DNA of 64,000 bases from UBA7657 sp049652985 (GCA_049652985.1 JBASFK010000004.1:62001-126000), one strand, 5' to 3'. Positions 34,884 through 43,091 are shown, numbered from the stretch's first letter. Translations and numbers: made by a program. The notes: generated by a model from the letters alone, not told the origin.

Positions 34884-35369
34884 CTTGTTGGTTTTTCCCT
34901 GCTCTCTCTCGCCGCCTGCGGCTTCCGCCCGGTCTACGGCGTCAACCGCGACATGCCGGTCGGCGTCGAGGAAAAGCTGGAACAGGTCAGCATCAGTAAT
35001 ATCCCCGACCGCGAGGGGCAATATCTGCGCAACGCGCTGATCGACCGCTTCTACCGGTCAAGCCGCCCCGCCAGCCCGGCCTATGCCTTGTCCATCCGGC
35101 CCATAACCGAAAACCTGTCCGAGCTCGACATTACCAAGACTTCCGACACCACCCGCGCCCAGCTCCGTCTCAACACCGCCATGGTTCTTCAGGACCTCCG
35201 CACCGGCGAGACGGTGCTTTCCCGAAGCCTGAACGCGATCACCAGCTACAACGTCCTGGGCAATGAATTTGCCACCCGCGTCACCGAGGACAATGCCCGC
35301 AAAAACGCCCTCGACGATATCGCGCGTCAGGCGGAAATGCAGATCGGTCTTTATTTCAGGCGGCAGTAA
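34878..35369 (+). CDS. lptE: LPS-assembly lipoprotein LptE
   Basis: LptE plugs the LptD barrel that inserts lipopolysaccharide in the outer membrane. From ATG 34878 the protein is 163 residues with a lipoprotein signal MTLVGFSLLSLAACGFRP (acylated Cys14) and the family start GFRPVYG, then LRNALIDRFY and NVLGNEFATRVTEDNARKNALDDIA. The longer open frame from 34761 translates the palindromic repeat (HCERSEAIQ...) and is not a plausible N-terminus. No Shine-Dalgarno sequence lies ahead. It usually lies between leuS and holA, as here. Confidence 0.9.
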   Translation: MTLVGFSLLSLAACGFRPVYGVNRDMPVGVEEKLEQVSISNIPDREGQYLRNALIDRFYRSSRPASPAYALSIRPITENLSELDITKTSDTTRAQLRLNTAMVLQDLRTGETVLSRSLNAITSYNVLGNEFATRVTEDNARKNALDDIARQAEMQIGLYFRRQ

Positions 35370-35399
35370 AGGGCCGCGCGTAACTGAAGGGAGTACACT

Positions 35400-35810
35400 A
35401 TGCTTTCGTTCCAGAGTCCTATCAAAGTTTTCGTTCACGTCGCCTATACCGGCTGTCAATCCTATGAAGTTTATATTGGCGGAAAGCCCCCGAAGACCTT
35501 CGAAGTGGAAAGCCTCAAAAAACTTGGGGCGAAAATCGATCGTGGTATGGAAGGCGGTTACGGTTTATTCAACCTGACGCAAGCCTTTGAAGATGCTTTT
35601 GCGTTCATTGATCCTCACATAGCGGAAAGCATGACTGAGGAGGAGATAGACAAATACATTGGCCGCGCCCTGGATTACCTGGCTGGGGAAAAAGAGGCTC
35701 CCTCAAAAGAAGCGGTGGAAAAAGCAGCAAGAGACAGGGAAAATCTGGCGTCCCCTCCGAAGAAAGAAGAGGCATTTGACAACCGCCCCACTCCTGTATT
35801 ATCAGATTAA
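35400..35810 (+). CDS. Hypothetical protein, 136 aa
   Basis: Not recognised. AAGGGAG precedes the ATG. The N-terminal 60 residues look like a small beta-rich domain (SPIKVFVHVAYTGCQSYEVYIGGKPPKTFEV), then a helical part (ESMTEEEIDKYIGRALDYLAGEK) and a charged tail. No export signal. It sits between lptE and another small unknown gene, both of which interrupt the usual lptE-holA order. Confidence 0.65.
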   Translation: MLSFQSPIKVFVHVAYTGCQSYEVYIGGKPPKTFEVESLKKLGAKIDRGMEGGYGLFNLTQAFEDAFAFIDPHIAESMTEEEIDKYIGRALDYLAGEKEAPSKEAVEKAARDRENLASPPKKEEAFDNRPTPVLSD

Positions 35811-35882
35811 TTGTCACCTTTTAGTGACCGCGGCATTTGATGGACTCAGCTTGCACCGCGATAACAAAGCTAAAGCGCCACA

Positions 35883-35950
35883 GCTCCCGTAAATCTTGAA
35901 ACAGGGCGCCGTGGTCTCCAAAAGGACCCGGCGGGAGCATTCTCTTTTTC
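35883..35950 (+). terminator. Structured element with long stem and T-rich tail
   Basis: Outer stem GCTCCCG (35883-35889)/CGGGAGC (35932-35938) with an inner imperfect stem around a TCC-AAAA-GGA loop, followed by ATTCTCTTTTT. It most simply ends the transcript of the 136-aa gene, but the branched fold is larger than a usual terminator. Confidence 0.5.
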
Positions 35951-36011
35951 TCACTCCCGCAGGATTTTTTTAAACCGCGCCGCGTGCGCATAACCTATGG
36001 GAGTAACTAAC

Positions 36012-36473
36012 ATGACTACACAAACTCGGCCCGCCATCCGGGCCGCCTACGACAGCGAATCCTTCAAAATCTACATCGTTTCCGGCAAAAATCCGATCGG
36101 GGAAATTCCTGCTTCTCACGTTCTGTTTTTGGCGGAAACTTCTGATGTGCGCACTGGCCCGCTCAGTGAATTTGCAGCCGGACCCCTGACTGCGGCATTG
36201 CAAAACGTTTATAACGGCGTTGATACCCGCGGAATCGAGCGCGATAACCCTGAAAGCTTCGAGCTTTCCACCCGCGACTATAGAAAAGGCGGGGAATTCG
36301 TGACTGTAACCGCCACGGATCACTTTTCTAAAGTCAGCCAAGCCATCGCATTTAATGTTCATAACGAAGAGGCTCTCACACAGGCGTTGCAATCTCTACC
36401 CGAGGAAACAAGGCAACAAAGGCATAATGAGCACGTGCCCGTCCACGCCCCCGCTTCAGAACTTTACGAATAG
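36012..36473 (+). CDS. Hypothetical protein, 153 aa
   Basis: Not recognised. GGGAG is 9 bases ahead of ATG 36012. An alpha/beta-looking soluble protein: DSESFKIYIVSGKNPIGEIPASHVLFL, FAAGPLTAALQNVYNGVD, YRKGGEFVTVTATDHFSKVSQAI. The C-terminus is polar and His/Glu-rich. An intrinsic terminator follows directly. Confidence 0.65.
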   Translation: MTTQTRPAIRAAYDSESFKIYIVSGKNPIGEIPASHVLFLAETSDVRTGPLSEFAAGPLTAALQNVYNGVDTRGIERDNPESFELSTRDYRKGGEFVTVTATDHFSKVSQAIAFNVHNEEALTQALQSLPEETRQQRHNEHVPVHAPASELYE

Positions 36474-36490
36474 ATATTATCTAACACTCC

Positions 36491-36522
36491 AAAAGCCGCT
36501 CCTTTACAGGGGCGGCTTTTTA
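36491..36522 (+). terminator. Intrinsic terminator
   Basis: Stem AAAAGCCGCTCC/GGGGCGGCTTTT (one G-U pair) with a TTTACA loop and T-rich tail, 18 bases after the stop of the 153-aa gene. Confidence 0.85.
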
Positions 36523-36553
36523 TTTCCGCGCGACTCATTTAATATCCGGGCTT

Positions 36554-37573
36554 ATGAAACTCACTGCGCGCAACATCGATTCCTTCCTCAAAAAGCCGGA
36601 CCCCGCCGCGCGCGTGATTCTCGTCTACGGCCCCGACAACGGCCTGATGCGCGAACGCGCGAAAACCATCGCCCTCACCATTGTCAAAGATTTAAACGAC
36701 CCCTTCAACGTCGCAGTGCTCTCCACGCCCGCGCTGCTCGACGACCCCGCGCGCCTCCCCGACGAGGCCGGCGCCATCTCGATGATGGGCGGCGACCGTG
36801 TCGTGCGCATCGAGGAGGCGGGCGATAAGCTCACCCCCCTCATCAAATCCTACCTCGCCAACCCCACGCCCCACGCCCTCATCATCCTCGAGGCCGGCGA
36901 GCTCACCACCAAATCCTCGCTCCGGCGTTTATGCGAAACCTCTCCCGCCGCCGCCGCCCTGCCCTGCTATGTCGAGGACGAACGCGACCTCTCGCGCCTC
37001 ATCCGCGAAATCGTCACAACTGCTGGCCTGAAAATCGACAACGACGCTGTCGCCTGGCTCGCCGCCAATATCTCCGGCGACCGCATGAAAGCGCGCGGCG
37101 AACTTGAAAAACTCGTCATCTATAAAGGCGAAGAAAATTCCGCCATTTCACTCGCCGACGTCCAGGCCGCCTGCGGCGAAAGCGGCGCTCGCTCGCTCGA
37201 CGACCTCATCTTCAGCGTCGGCGGCCGCCAGGCCGAAACCGCGCTGCAGGCCTACAACCAGCTCCAGGACGAAGGCGTGCCCTTCATCGTCGTCCTCCGC
37301 TCGCTGCAAAACCATTTCCGCCGCCTGCATGTTGTGAAGGCAAAAATGGATGACGGCGACAACGCGCAGGGCGCAATGTCCGGCCTCTCCCCGCCTGTCT
37401 TTTTCAAATACGAAAACGCCTTCCGCGACCAGGTCCACACCTGGTCCCTGAATTCCATTATGCGCGTCATGTCGCGCCTCAACGATCTCGAGGCATCATG
37501 CAAACGCACCGGCGCGCCCGCCGAAACGCTCTGCGCGCAGGCAGTGCTCGGCATCTCGGCCATGCGGGGATAA
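36554..37573 (+). CDS. holA: DNA polymerase III subunit delta
   Basis: HolA opens the sliding clamp within the clamp loader. The 339-residue protein shows the family opening VILVYGPDNGLMRERAKTI, then MMGGDRVVRIEEA, LEAGELTTKSSLRRLCE and the collar-domain pattern GARSLDDLIFSVGGRQAETALQAYNQLQDEGVPFIVVLRSLQNHFRRL. Delta lacks an active ATP site, as expected. No Shine-Dalgarno sequence is visible. The next gene starts directly after its stop codon. Confidence 0.93.
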   Translation: MKLTARNIDSFLKKPDPAARVILVYGPDNGLMRERAKTIALTIVKDLNDPFNVAVLSTPALLDDPARLPDEAGAISMMGGDRVVRIEEAGDKLTPLIKSYLANPTPHALIILEAGELTTKSSLRRLCETSPAAAALPCYVEDERDLSRLIREIVTTAGLKIDNDAVAWLAANISGDRMKARGELEKLVIYKGEENSAISLADVQAACGESGARSLDDLIFSVGGRQAETALQAYNQLQDEGVPFIVVLRSLQNHFRRLHVVKAKMDDGDNAQGAMSGLSPPVFFKYENAFRDQVHTWSLNSIMRVMSRLNDLEASCKRTGAPAETLCAQAVLGISAMRG

Positions 37574-37921
37574 ATGTTCGTCCTTATCAAAGCGGTGATC
37601 TCGGGCCTTCTGGTAGCGACCGTTTCGGAAACCGCCAAACGCAGTCCCGCGCTGGGCGCGCTGATCGCTTCCCTGCCGCTGGTTTCGGTTCTTGCCATGA
37701 TTTTCTTGTGGCGCGAGACAAGCGACTCCGAACGTATCGCCACCCATGCGGAATCGACATTCTGGTATGTCCTGCCGTCCTTGCCAATGTTTCTCGTCCT
37801 CCCGGCGCTCTTGCGCTCCGGAATTCATTTTTACATCGCTTTGGCTTTGTCATGCCTTCTGACCGTCGCGCTTTACCTTGCGATGGTCTGGGCTTTGAAG
37901 CGCTTCGGCATTAATTTTTAA
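37574..37921 (+). CDS. DUF3147-family membrane protein
   Basis: A 115-residue inner-membrane protein with about four hydrophobic helices (VLIKAVISGLLVATVSETA, LGALIASLPLVSVLAMIFLW, FWYVLPSLPMFLVLPALL, YIALALSCLLTVALYLAMVW). The pattern KRSPALGALIASLPLVSVLAMIFLW...HAESTFWYVLPSLPMFLVLP matches DUF3147 as I remember it; the role is unknown. Its ATG follows the holA stop with no gap, so it is in the same operon. The stop overlaps the end of parB by 4 bases. Confidence 0.8.
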   Translation: MFVLIKAVISGLLVATVSETAKRSPALGALIASLPLVSVLAMIFLWRETSDSERIATHAESTFWYVLPSLPMFLVLPALLRSGIHFYIALALSCLLTVALYLAMVWALKRFGINF

Positions 37922-38883
37922 TCACTGAGCGTAATCTTCGGAAATTTCGACAGGCGGTGAATCAGCTCGTCTAATTGATCGAGCGATTTGAACTGCACGC
38001 GGAGGTTCCCGCTTTTCCCGTCGCGCGTCTCGATCAGCACTTTCATGCCGAGCAGGTTCGACAAATCATTCTCCAGCGCAATCGTGTCCGTATCCTTGCG
38101 CGTGGTGTTGAGCTTGCGGCGCAGCACGCCGCCCTTCTCTGCTGTCAGTGCTTCCGCCTGCCGCACGTTGAGGTTCTTGGCAACGATTTCATCCGCCAAC
38201 GCTTCCGGATGACCCACCGTCACCAGCGTCCGCGCATGACCGATGCTCAGCTTCCCTTCGCGCAGATAATCCTGCACTTTCGGCGGCAAATTCAGCAAAC
38301 GCACCATGTTCGCGATATGGCTGCGGCTTTTCCCCAGCGCTTTTGAAATCTCTTCCTGTGTACGGTCGAATTCGCTCATCAGGCGGCTGTATCCCATCGC
38401 CTCGTCGACCGGGTTCAGGTCTTCGCGCTGCAGATTTTCAACCAGCGCGACTTCCAGCGCCTGCGAATCGTCCAGCGTCGAAATGATGACCGGCACCTTG
38501 TGCAGGTTCGCCCGCTGCGACGCGCGCCAGCGCCGCTCACCGGCGATGATTTCGTATTTGCCCGTTTCGCCCTTAAGCGCGCGAACCAAAATAGGCTGCA
38601 GCAACCCGTGCGCCTTGATCGATTCCGCCAGCGTATTTAATGGCTCTTCCTCGAAAGTCATGCGCGGCTGGAACGTGCCCGGCTGTAACTGGTCGATATC
38701 AAGCTCCAGGCGGCCCGGTGCGTTGCCGCGCTGTGCAGGAGCGGATGATGCGGCTGGCGCGTCGTCGTCATTCGCGCGCGGCGCGTTCTGCTGTTGCGCC
38801 AGCGGCTTGTAATCGTCCTCGTCGTCGTCGAACAACGCCGAAAGCCCGCGCCCTAATCCTCTTTTTACTTCTGTCTTTGCCAT
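37918..38883 (-). CDS. parB: Chromosome partitioning protein ParB
   Basis: ParB is a CTP-dependent clamp that loads at parS and spreads, marking the origin region for ParA. The 321-residue protein has an N-terminal arginine/glycine tag (GLGRGLSALFDDDEDD) that stimulates ParA, a linker, the ParB/Srx CTPase core (LAESIKAHGLLQPILVRAL, GERRWRAS, VENLQREDLNPVDEA), an HTH (QEEISKALGKSRSHIANMVRLL) and a C-terminal dimerisation region. Three parS sites are within 3.8 kb. The palindromic repeat C separates it from parA. Confidence 0.97.
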   Translation of the reverse strand: MAKTEVKRGLGRGLSALFDDDEDDYKPLAQQQNAPRANDDDAPAASSAPAQRGNAPGRLELDIDQLQPGTFQPRMTFEEEPLNTLAESIKAHGLLQPILVRALKGETGKYEIIAGERRWRASQRANLHKVPVIISTLDDSQALEVALVENLQREDLNPVDEAMGYSRLMSEFDRTQEEISKALGKSRSHIANMVRLLNLPPKVQDYLREGKLSIGHARTLVTVGHPEALADEIVAKNLNVRQAEALTAEKGGVLRRKLNTTRKDTDTIALENDLSNLLGMKVLIETRDGKSGNLRVQFKSLDQLDELIHRLSKFPKITLSD

Positions 38884-38914
38884 TTTCGTTTCCTCTTAAA
38901 ATTCTGTTTCATTT

Positions 38915-39014
38915 CGTCATTGCGAGGAGGCTTTTTTGCCGACGAAGCAATCCATCTTTTTGTCTTCCCCGTGCAAACGGGGATCTGGATTGCTTCGCCT
39001 CGCTCGCAATGACG
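38915..39014. repeat. Dispersed palindromic repeat, copy C, between parA and parB
   Basis: Ends CGTCATTGCGAG and CTCGCAATGACG are perfect inverted repeats; inner arms GAAGCAATCCA and TGGATTGCTTC; core TGTCTTCCCCG...CGGGGATCTGG. Same plan as copies A and B. It fills the parA-parB gap, which is usually very short in related genomes. Confidence 0.85.
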
Positions 39015-39026
39015 AGCAAACTTTTC

Positions 39027-40265
39027 TCACGCCACTTGCGTATTATTATTACCGCTCTCATTCGCGGCCTTGGCAATGCTGCGCTCGCGCATGATCACTT
39101 CTTTCGCCAGCCTGATATAAGCCTGCGCGCCGCTGCACTTCATGTCGTATACAATTGCGGGCAGCCCGAATGACGGCGCTTCCGAAAGACGGACGTTCCT
39201 TGGAATGACCGTCTTGTAAACCTTGTCGCCGAAATGGCTCCGCACATCGTCTTCGACCTGCGCCGAAAGCCTGTTTCGCTGGTCGTACATCGTGAGAATG
39301 ATGCCGTGAATATCAAGGCCCGGGTTAAACGATTTCTGCACGCGCTCGATCGTTTTCACGAGATGACTCAAACCTTCCAGCGCATAGAATTCGCATTGCA
39401 GCGGCACCAGGATGGAATCAACCGCGACCAGCGCATTCAATGTAAGAAGATTCAGCGAAGGCGGGCAATCGACGATCACGTAATCATAGGGCAGCGGGCG
39501 GTGCAGCGCTTTTTTAAGCCTGTACTCGCGCTTGTCGGCGGTAACCAGTTCAATCTCCGCGCCCGACAGGTGAATCGATGATGGAATGACCGACAAATTC
39601 GGAACGCGTGTCGCCACGGCGGCCTCGACCATATCCGCGCCTTCGAACAGCACGTCATAAATGCTGATGCGAATCGCTGAGCGGCGAATACCAAGCCCCG
39701 TGCTCGCATTGCCCTGCGGGTCCATATCGATGATCGCGACATTTTTGCCGACCGCCGCCAGCGCGGTCGCCAGGTTCACGGCTGTCGTCGTCTTGCCGAC
39801 GCCGCCCTTCTGGTTACAGATGCCGATCAGGCGCGGACGCTGCATCGCGCCGGTTTTTTCCGCCGCCGTCTTCCCCGTCAGCGGTTTTTTAACATAGGCT
39901 TTTTGTCCTGCGTTGGCCGCGCCCGCTTTCATCGAAATCGGCGCTTCCGCTTCTTGTCTTCCCCGCGCAGGCGGGGATCCGGCATCTTCCTGTACTCTGC
40001 TCACTGCAATCGTCGAAATCTCTTCCCTGTCCGATCCCTCGTACATCATCCGTTCACGCGCGATTTCATCTATCCGTGCATCGCCGCCTGTCTGACCCCG
40101 ATCATCGAGCGGCCTCTCATTATCGAGCTGCCCCTTATTATCTTGTACATTCCCCTCCCCTGAATATGATTTTACATATTGTAAATCACCCGGAGCGTTG
40201 TCACGATCGCTGCTGTTAGCCAGAAATTCTTTGAAAGAAAACTTTTTGACGGGAATATCGTTCAT
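39027..40265 (-). CDS. parA: Chromosome partitioning ATPase ParA with long N-terminal extension
   Basis: ParA binds DNA as an ATP dimer and pulls ParB-parS complexes. The canonical domain starts at residue 141 (MQRPRLIGICNQKGGVGKTT, deviant Walker A 152-160), followed by DMDPQGNASTGLGI, VDCPPSLNLLTLNAL and PRNVRLSEAPSFG. In front are 140 additional residues, polar and Asp/Arg-rich, holding part of a dispersed repeat (SPPARGRQE). GTGGAG lies just ahead of the ATG at 40265. If the true start is ATG 39845, the upstream frame is untranslated, but it stays open for 420 bases, arguing that it is coding. Confidence 0.93.
   Translation of the reverse strand: MNDIPVKKFSFKEFLANSSDRDNAPGDLQYVKSYSGEGNVQDNKGQLDNERPLDDRGQTGGDARIDEIARERMMYEGSDREEISTIAVSRVQEDAGSPPARGRQEAEAPISMKAGAANAGQKAYVKKPLTGKTAAEKTGAMQRPRLIGICNQKGGVGKTTTAVNLATALAAVGKNVAIIDMDPQGNASTGLGIRRSAIRISIYDVLFEGADMVEAAVATRVPNLSVIPSSIHLSGAEIELVTADKREYRLKKALHRPLPYDYVIVDCPPSLNLLTLNALVAVDSILVPLQCEFYALEGLSHLVKTIERVQKSFNPGLDIHGIILTMYDQRNRLSAQVEDDVRSHFGDKVYKTVIPRNVRLSEAPSFGLPAIVYDMKCSGAQAYIRLAKEVIMRERSIAKAANESGNNNTQVA
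39955..39982. repeat. Core of the dispersed palindromic repeat inside parA
   Basis: TGTCTTCCCCGCGCAGGCGG followed by GGATCCGG matches the core hairpin of copies B (around 34822-34849) and C (38961-38988). It is read in frame as part of the ParA N-terminal extension. Confidence 0.75.
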
Positions 40266-40353
40266 TGCTCCACCACGTGACGGTTTTATGTCGGCTTGTG
40301 TTCCCGATACTGCAAAAATTTGCGGGCGCGGTCAAGAAATCCCTGTCACGTTT

Positions 40354-40956
40354 TTATTTATGACGAAAAATAATTTTGAGGATTCTAGCGTCCGGATCGG
40401 TCAGGCTTGAAAAATCTTCCATATCGAAATCGAATTTTCTGGCGGCGGCAGTGGCCTCCTCCAGCGCCTGCCTGCCCTTTAACAGCAATAGCGGCGCGCC
40501 CCGGCACGATTCGGGAATAAGTCCCAGCAATTCCTCCAGGGGCGCAAAAGCCCGGGCCGTAATATAACCGGGCCCAATTCCCGCCAGCGCATTCTCCACC
40601 CGGTCGCTATGAACCTGCACTTTGGTTTTTGTTTCACGTGAAACATTTTTGAGAAACTCGCATTTCCGCGAATCGGATTCGACCAGGTGAATCTCCAGAT
40701 CCGGTCGCATAACTGCCAGCACCAAACCCGGGAACCCCGCCCCGCTCCCCAAATCGGCAACTTTTGTATTCTCCGGGATATGGGCGGCGAGCTGCGCCGA
40801 ATCGGCGAAATGCCGCTCCCATATGTCCTCCAGCGTCTTGGGACTAACCAGGTTTATAGCCTTCTGCCATTTAACCAGAAGGTCGTGATAGGCCTGCAGC
40901 CGCGAAATTGTTTCACGTGAAACATTGAACGCCCGGGCGAAATCCTCAGGCGACAT
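40354..40956 (-). CDS. rsmG: 16S rRNA (guanine527-N7)-methyltransferase
   Basis: RsmG (GidB) methylates G527 of 16S rRNA. The 200-residue protein shows the SAM loop KVADLGSGAGFPGLVLA, the HLVESDSRKCEFLKNV acidic strand and ITARAFAPLEELLGL. It overlaps the mnmG end by 11 bases and is upstream of parA, the usual alphaproteobacterial order. Two parS sites are read in frame here as VSRET (in FNVSRETIS and NVSRETKT). Confidence 0.96.
   Translation of the reverse strand: MSPEDFARAFNVSRETISRLQAYHDLLVKWQKAINLVSPKTLEDIWERHFADSAQLAAHIPENTKVADLGSGAGFPGLVLAVMRPDLEIHLVESDSRKCEFLKNVSRETKTKVQVHSDRVENALAGIGPGYITARAFAPLEELLGLIPESCRGAPLLLLKGRQALEEATAAARKFDFDMEDFSSLTDPDARILKIIFRHK
40630..40645. promoter_or_regulatory. 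parS site 1 (in rsmG)
   Basis: Perfect 16-base palindrome TGTTTCACGTGAAACA, identical to the consensus ParB-loading site. It lies within the rsmG coding region. Confidence 0.97.
40909..40924. promoter_or_regulatory. parS site 2 (in rsmG 5' end)
   Basis: Second perfect TGTTTCACGTGAAACA, 279 bases from site 1, near the 5' end of rsmG. Confidence 0.97.
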
Positions 40957-43051
40957 TTTTCTTGAGCCCGCTCTGCCGCTCTGCTTTTTTGATATGTTTC
41001 AAAAGCGCAATCATTGCCGCCGGGGTCACGCCCGGGATACGCGACGCCGCCCCCAATGTCACGGGTCGGGCCTGTGCCAGCTTCTGCCTTATCTCGTTGG
41101 ACAGGCTGCCGACTACCCCGTAATCCAGATCGTCCGGAAGCTCCAGAGCCTCGTCCTTGCGGAAAGCAATTATATCCGAATCGTGCCGTTCCATATATCC
41201 AGCGTATAAAGCGTCATATTCAATCTGCTCCCGGATTTCGGGACGGACGGATTTCAGCTCCGGCCATACCCCGGCAAGCTGGTCCCAGTCGATATCCGGA
41301 TACGCCAGCAGCGCATGGACCGACCGGCGGACACCATCGCGGTTAACCCCGATCCCATAATTTTCAAGTTCATTGGGGGTGGCCTGCAGCCGCTGCGCCA
41401 GCGCCCGGCCCTCCTCTAGCGCCCTCGATTTTATAGCCCAGGCAGCGGCACGGTCCGCGCCAATACACCCAAATTCCAGCCCTCGGCCAGTCAGCCTCTG
41501 GTCGGCATTATCAGCCCGAAGCCGCAACCGGTATTCGGCCCGGCTGGTGAACATCCGGTATGGCTCCGGCGCCCCCCGGCTGATAAGGTCATCGACCAGA
41601 ACCCCAATATAGGCCTCAGCCCGGTCCAGCACAAACGGCGAAATTGTTTCACGTGAAACATCGGCCCCCGCCCCCCCGGCCTGCCGGGCAGCGTTAAGAC
41701 CGGCCATAAGCCCCTGGGCAGCCGCCTCCTCGTACCCCGTGGTACCATTAATCTGGCCTGCTAAAAATAAGCCCGGCAACCGTCGGCTCTCCAGAGTCGG
41801 CTTCAGATCCCGAGGATCACAATAGTCATATTCAATCGCATATGCCCATTCTCTAATATTTACATATTCAAGGCCGGGAATGGTCCGTATGTACGCCTCC
41901 TGGACCTCGATCGGCAGCGAGGTCGAAATCCCGTTCGGGTAGACCGTGTCGTCGTCCAGTCCCTCAGGTTCTAAAAATACCTGGTGGCGGGTCTTGTCGG
42001 CGAAGCGCGTGACCTTGTCCTCGATGGAGGGACAATAGCGCGGCCCCGTCCCTGAAATCTGGCCCGAATACATGGCCGACCTGTGGATATTATCGCGGAT
42101 AATTTTATGGGTCTTTTCGTTCGTGTAGGTGATGTGGCAGGAAATCTGCGGCACCCGGATTTTATCAGTCATATAGGAAAACGGCACCGGCGGGTCGTCA
42201 CCCTTCTGCTCCTCAAGCACCGCCCAGTTGATTGTCGTACCGTCCAGTCGGGCTGGTGTACCGGTCTTAAGCCGCCCAAGAGGAAATCCATATTTTTGAA
42301 GAGTTAATGCCATACCAACAGCGGGCGCTTCTCCAACCCGGCCAGCCGGTATTTTCTCTTCTCCCCGGTGGATGACTCCCCTCAAAAACGTGCCCGTTGT
42401 AAGCACAACAGCCCCGCACTGAATGACTGTATTTATTTTACATAACGCACTATCTTGGGGCGGAGATAAGGGTGCAGGGGCGGGGGCTTTGGGGGTGCCC
42501 TGGGTCGCACATACGCTGTGCATAACCGTTCCGGATTTACCCCCAGACTGTGGATGAACGCTGGAGGCCCCGGAATCACTGGCTTTCGCACCGGGCGGAC
42601 GGGTGCCGGGCGGGGCGGTCAGAATCGCCTTAAGGCCTTCAACCCGGCCGCCAGCGCCAACCACGAGGTCCTCGGCGCTGCCCTCGAGCAGGGTCAAATT
42701 GGGGTAATCCGCCAGCATCGCCTGCATGGCGTTGCGGTAAAGCTTGCGGTCGGCCTGGGCGCGCGGGCCACGTACGGCCGGGCCCTTGGACGCGTTCAGC
42801 ATCCGGAACTGGATCCCGGACTGGTCGATAATCCGGCCCATGACCCCGTCGAGGGCATCGATCTCTCGCACCAGGTGGCCCTTGCCGAGCCCGCCAATCG
42901 CGGGGTTGCACGACATGGCGCCGATTGTGCTGAGCTTGTGCGTGAGCAGGACGGTCCGGGCCCCGGCGCGCGCGGAAGCCGCCGCAGCCTCGCAGCCCGC
43001 ATGCCCGCCGCCGACAACAATCACGTCAAAACTGAGGTTTTCATGATCCAT
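40946..43051 (-). CDS. mnmG: tRNA uridine-5-carboxymethylaminomethyl modification enzyme MnmG
   Basis: MnmG (GidA) with MnmE installs the cmnm5 group on wobble uridine-34, using FAD and methylenetetrahydrofolate. From ATG 43051 it has about 701 residues, longer than the usual 620-640. Landmarks are VIVVGGGHAGCEAAAASARAG, CNPAIGGLGKGHLVREIDAL, GRLKTGTPAR, PGLFLAGQINGTTGYEEAAAQGL. The extra length is a roughly 60-residue Pro/Ser/Ala-rich insertion (about 147-206) just before GAVVLTTGTFL. A -10 box TATAAC ends 7 bases before the ATG, supporting this start over the open frame to 43108. parS site 3 lies inside. Confidence 0.96.
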   Translation of the reverse strand: MDHENLSFDVIVVGGGHAGCEAAAASARAGARTVLLTHKLSTIGAMSCNPAIGGLGKGHLVREIDALDGVMGRIIDQSGIQFRMLNASKGPAVRGPRAQADRKLYRNAMQAMLADYPNLTLLEGSAEDLVVGAGGRVEGLKAILTAPPGTRPPGAKASDSGASSVHPQSGGKSGTVMHSVCATQGTPKAPAPAPLSPPQDSALCKINTVIQCGAVVLTTGTFLRGVIHRGEEKIPAGRVGEAPAVGMALTLQKYGFPLGRLKTGTPARLDGTTINWAVLEEQKGDDPPVPFSYMTDKIRVPQISCHITYTNEKTHKIIRDNIHRSAMYSGQISGTGPRYCPSIEDKVTRFADKTRHQVFLEPEGLDDDTVYPNGISTSLPIEVQEAYIRTIPGLEYVNIREWAYAIEYDYCDPRDLKPTLESRRLPGLFLAGQINGTTGYEEAAAQGLMAGLNAARQAGGAGADVSRETISPFVLDRAEAYIGVLVDDLISRGAPEPYRMFTSRAEYRLRLRADNADQRLTGRGLEFGCIGADRAAAWAIKSRALEEGRALAQRLQATPNELENYGIGVNRDGVRRSVHALLAYPDIDWDQLAGVWPELKSVRPEIREQIEYDALYAGYMERHDSDIIAFRKDEALELPDDLDYGVVGSLSNEIRQKLAQARPVTLGAASRIPGVTPAAMIALLKHIKKAERQSGLKKNVA
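41645..41660. promoter_or_regulatory. parS site 3 (in mnmG)
   Basis: Third perfect TGTTTCACGTGAAACA, read in mnmG as VSRET. The three sites span 1.03 kb. Confidence 0.97.
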
Positions 43052-43055
43052 GGGC

Positions 43056-43091
43056 CGGGTTATACGCCCAAAACACGCACGAATTCCAGAA
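43056..43091 (-). promoter_or_regulatory. mnmG promoter region, duplicated upstream of the gene at 43738
   Basis: Contains TATAAC (43064-43059), which ends 7 bases before the mnmG ATG. The 36-base block matches 44271-44306 at 33 positions. The -35 region (TTCTGGAATT) is shared by both but is not a classical -35. Confidence 0.6.
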
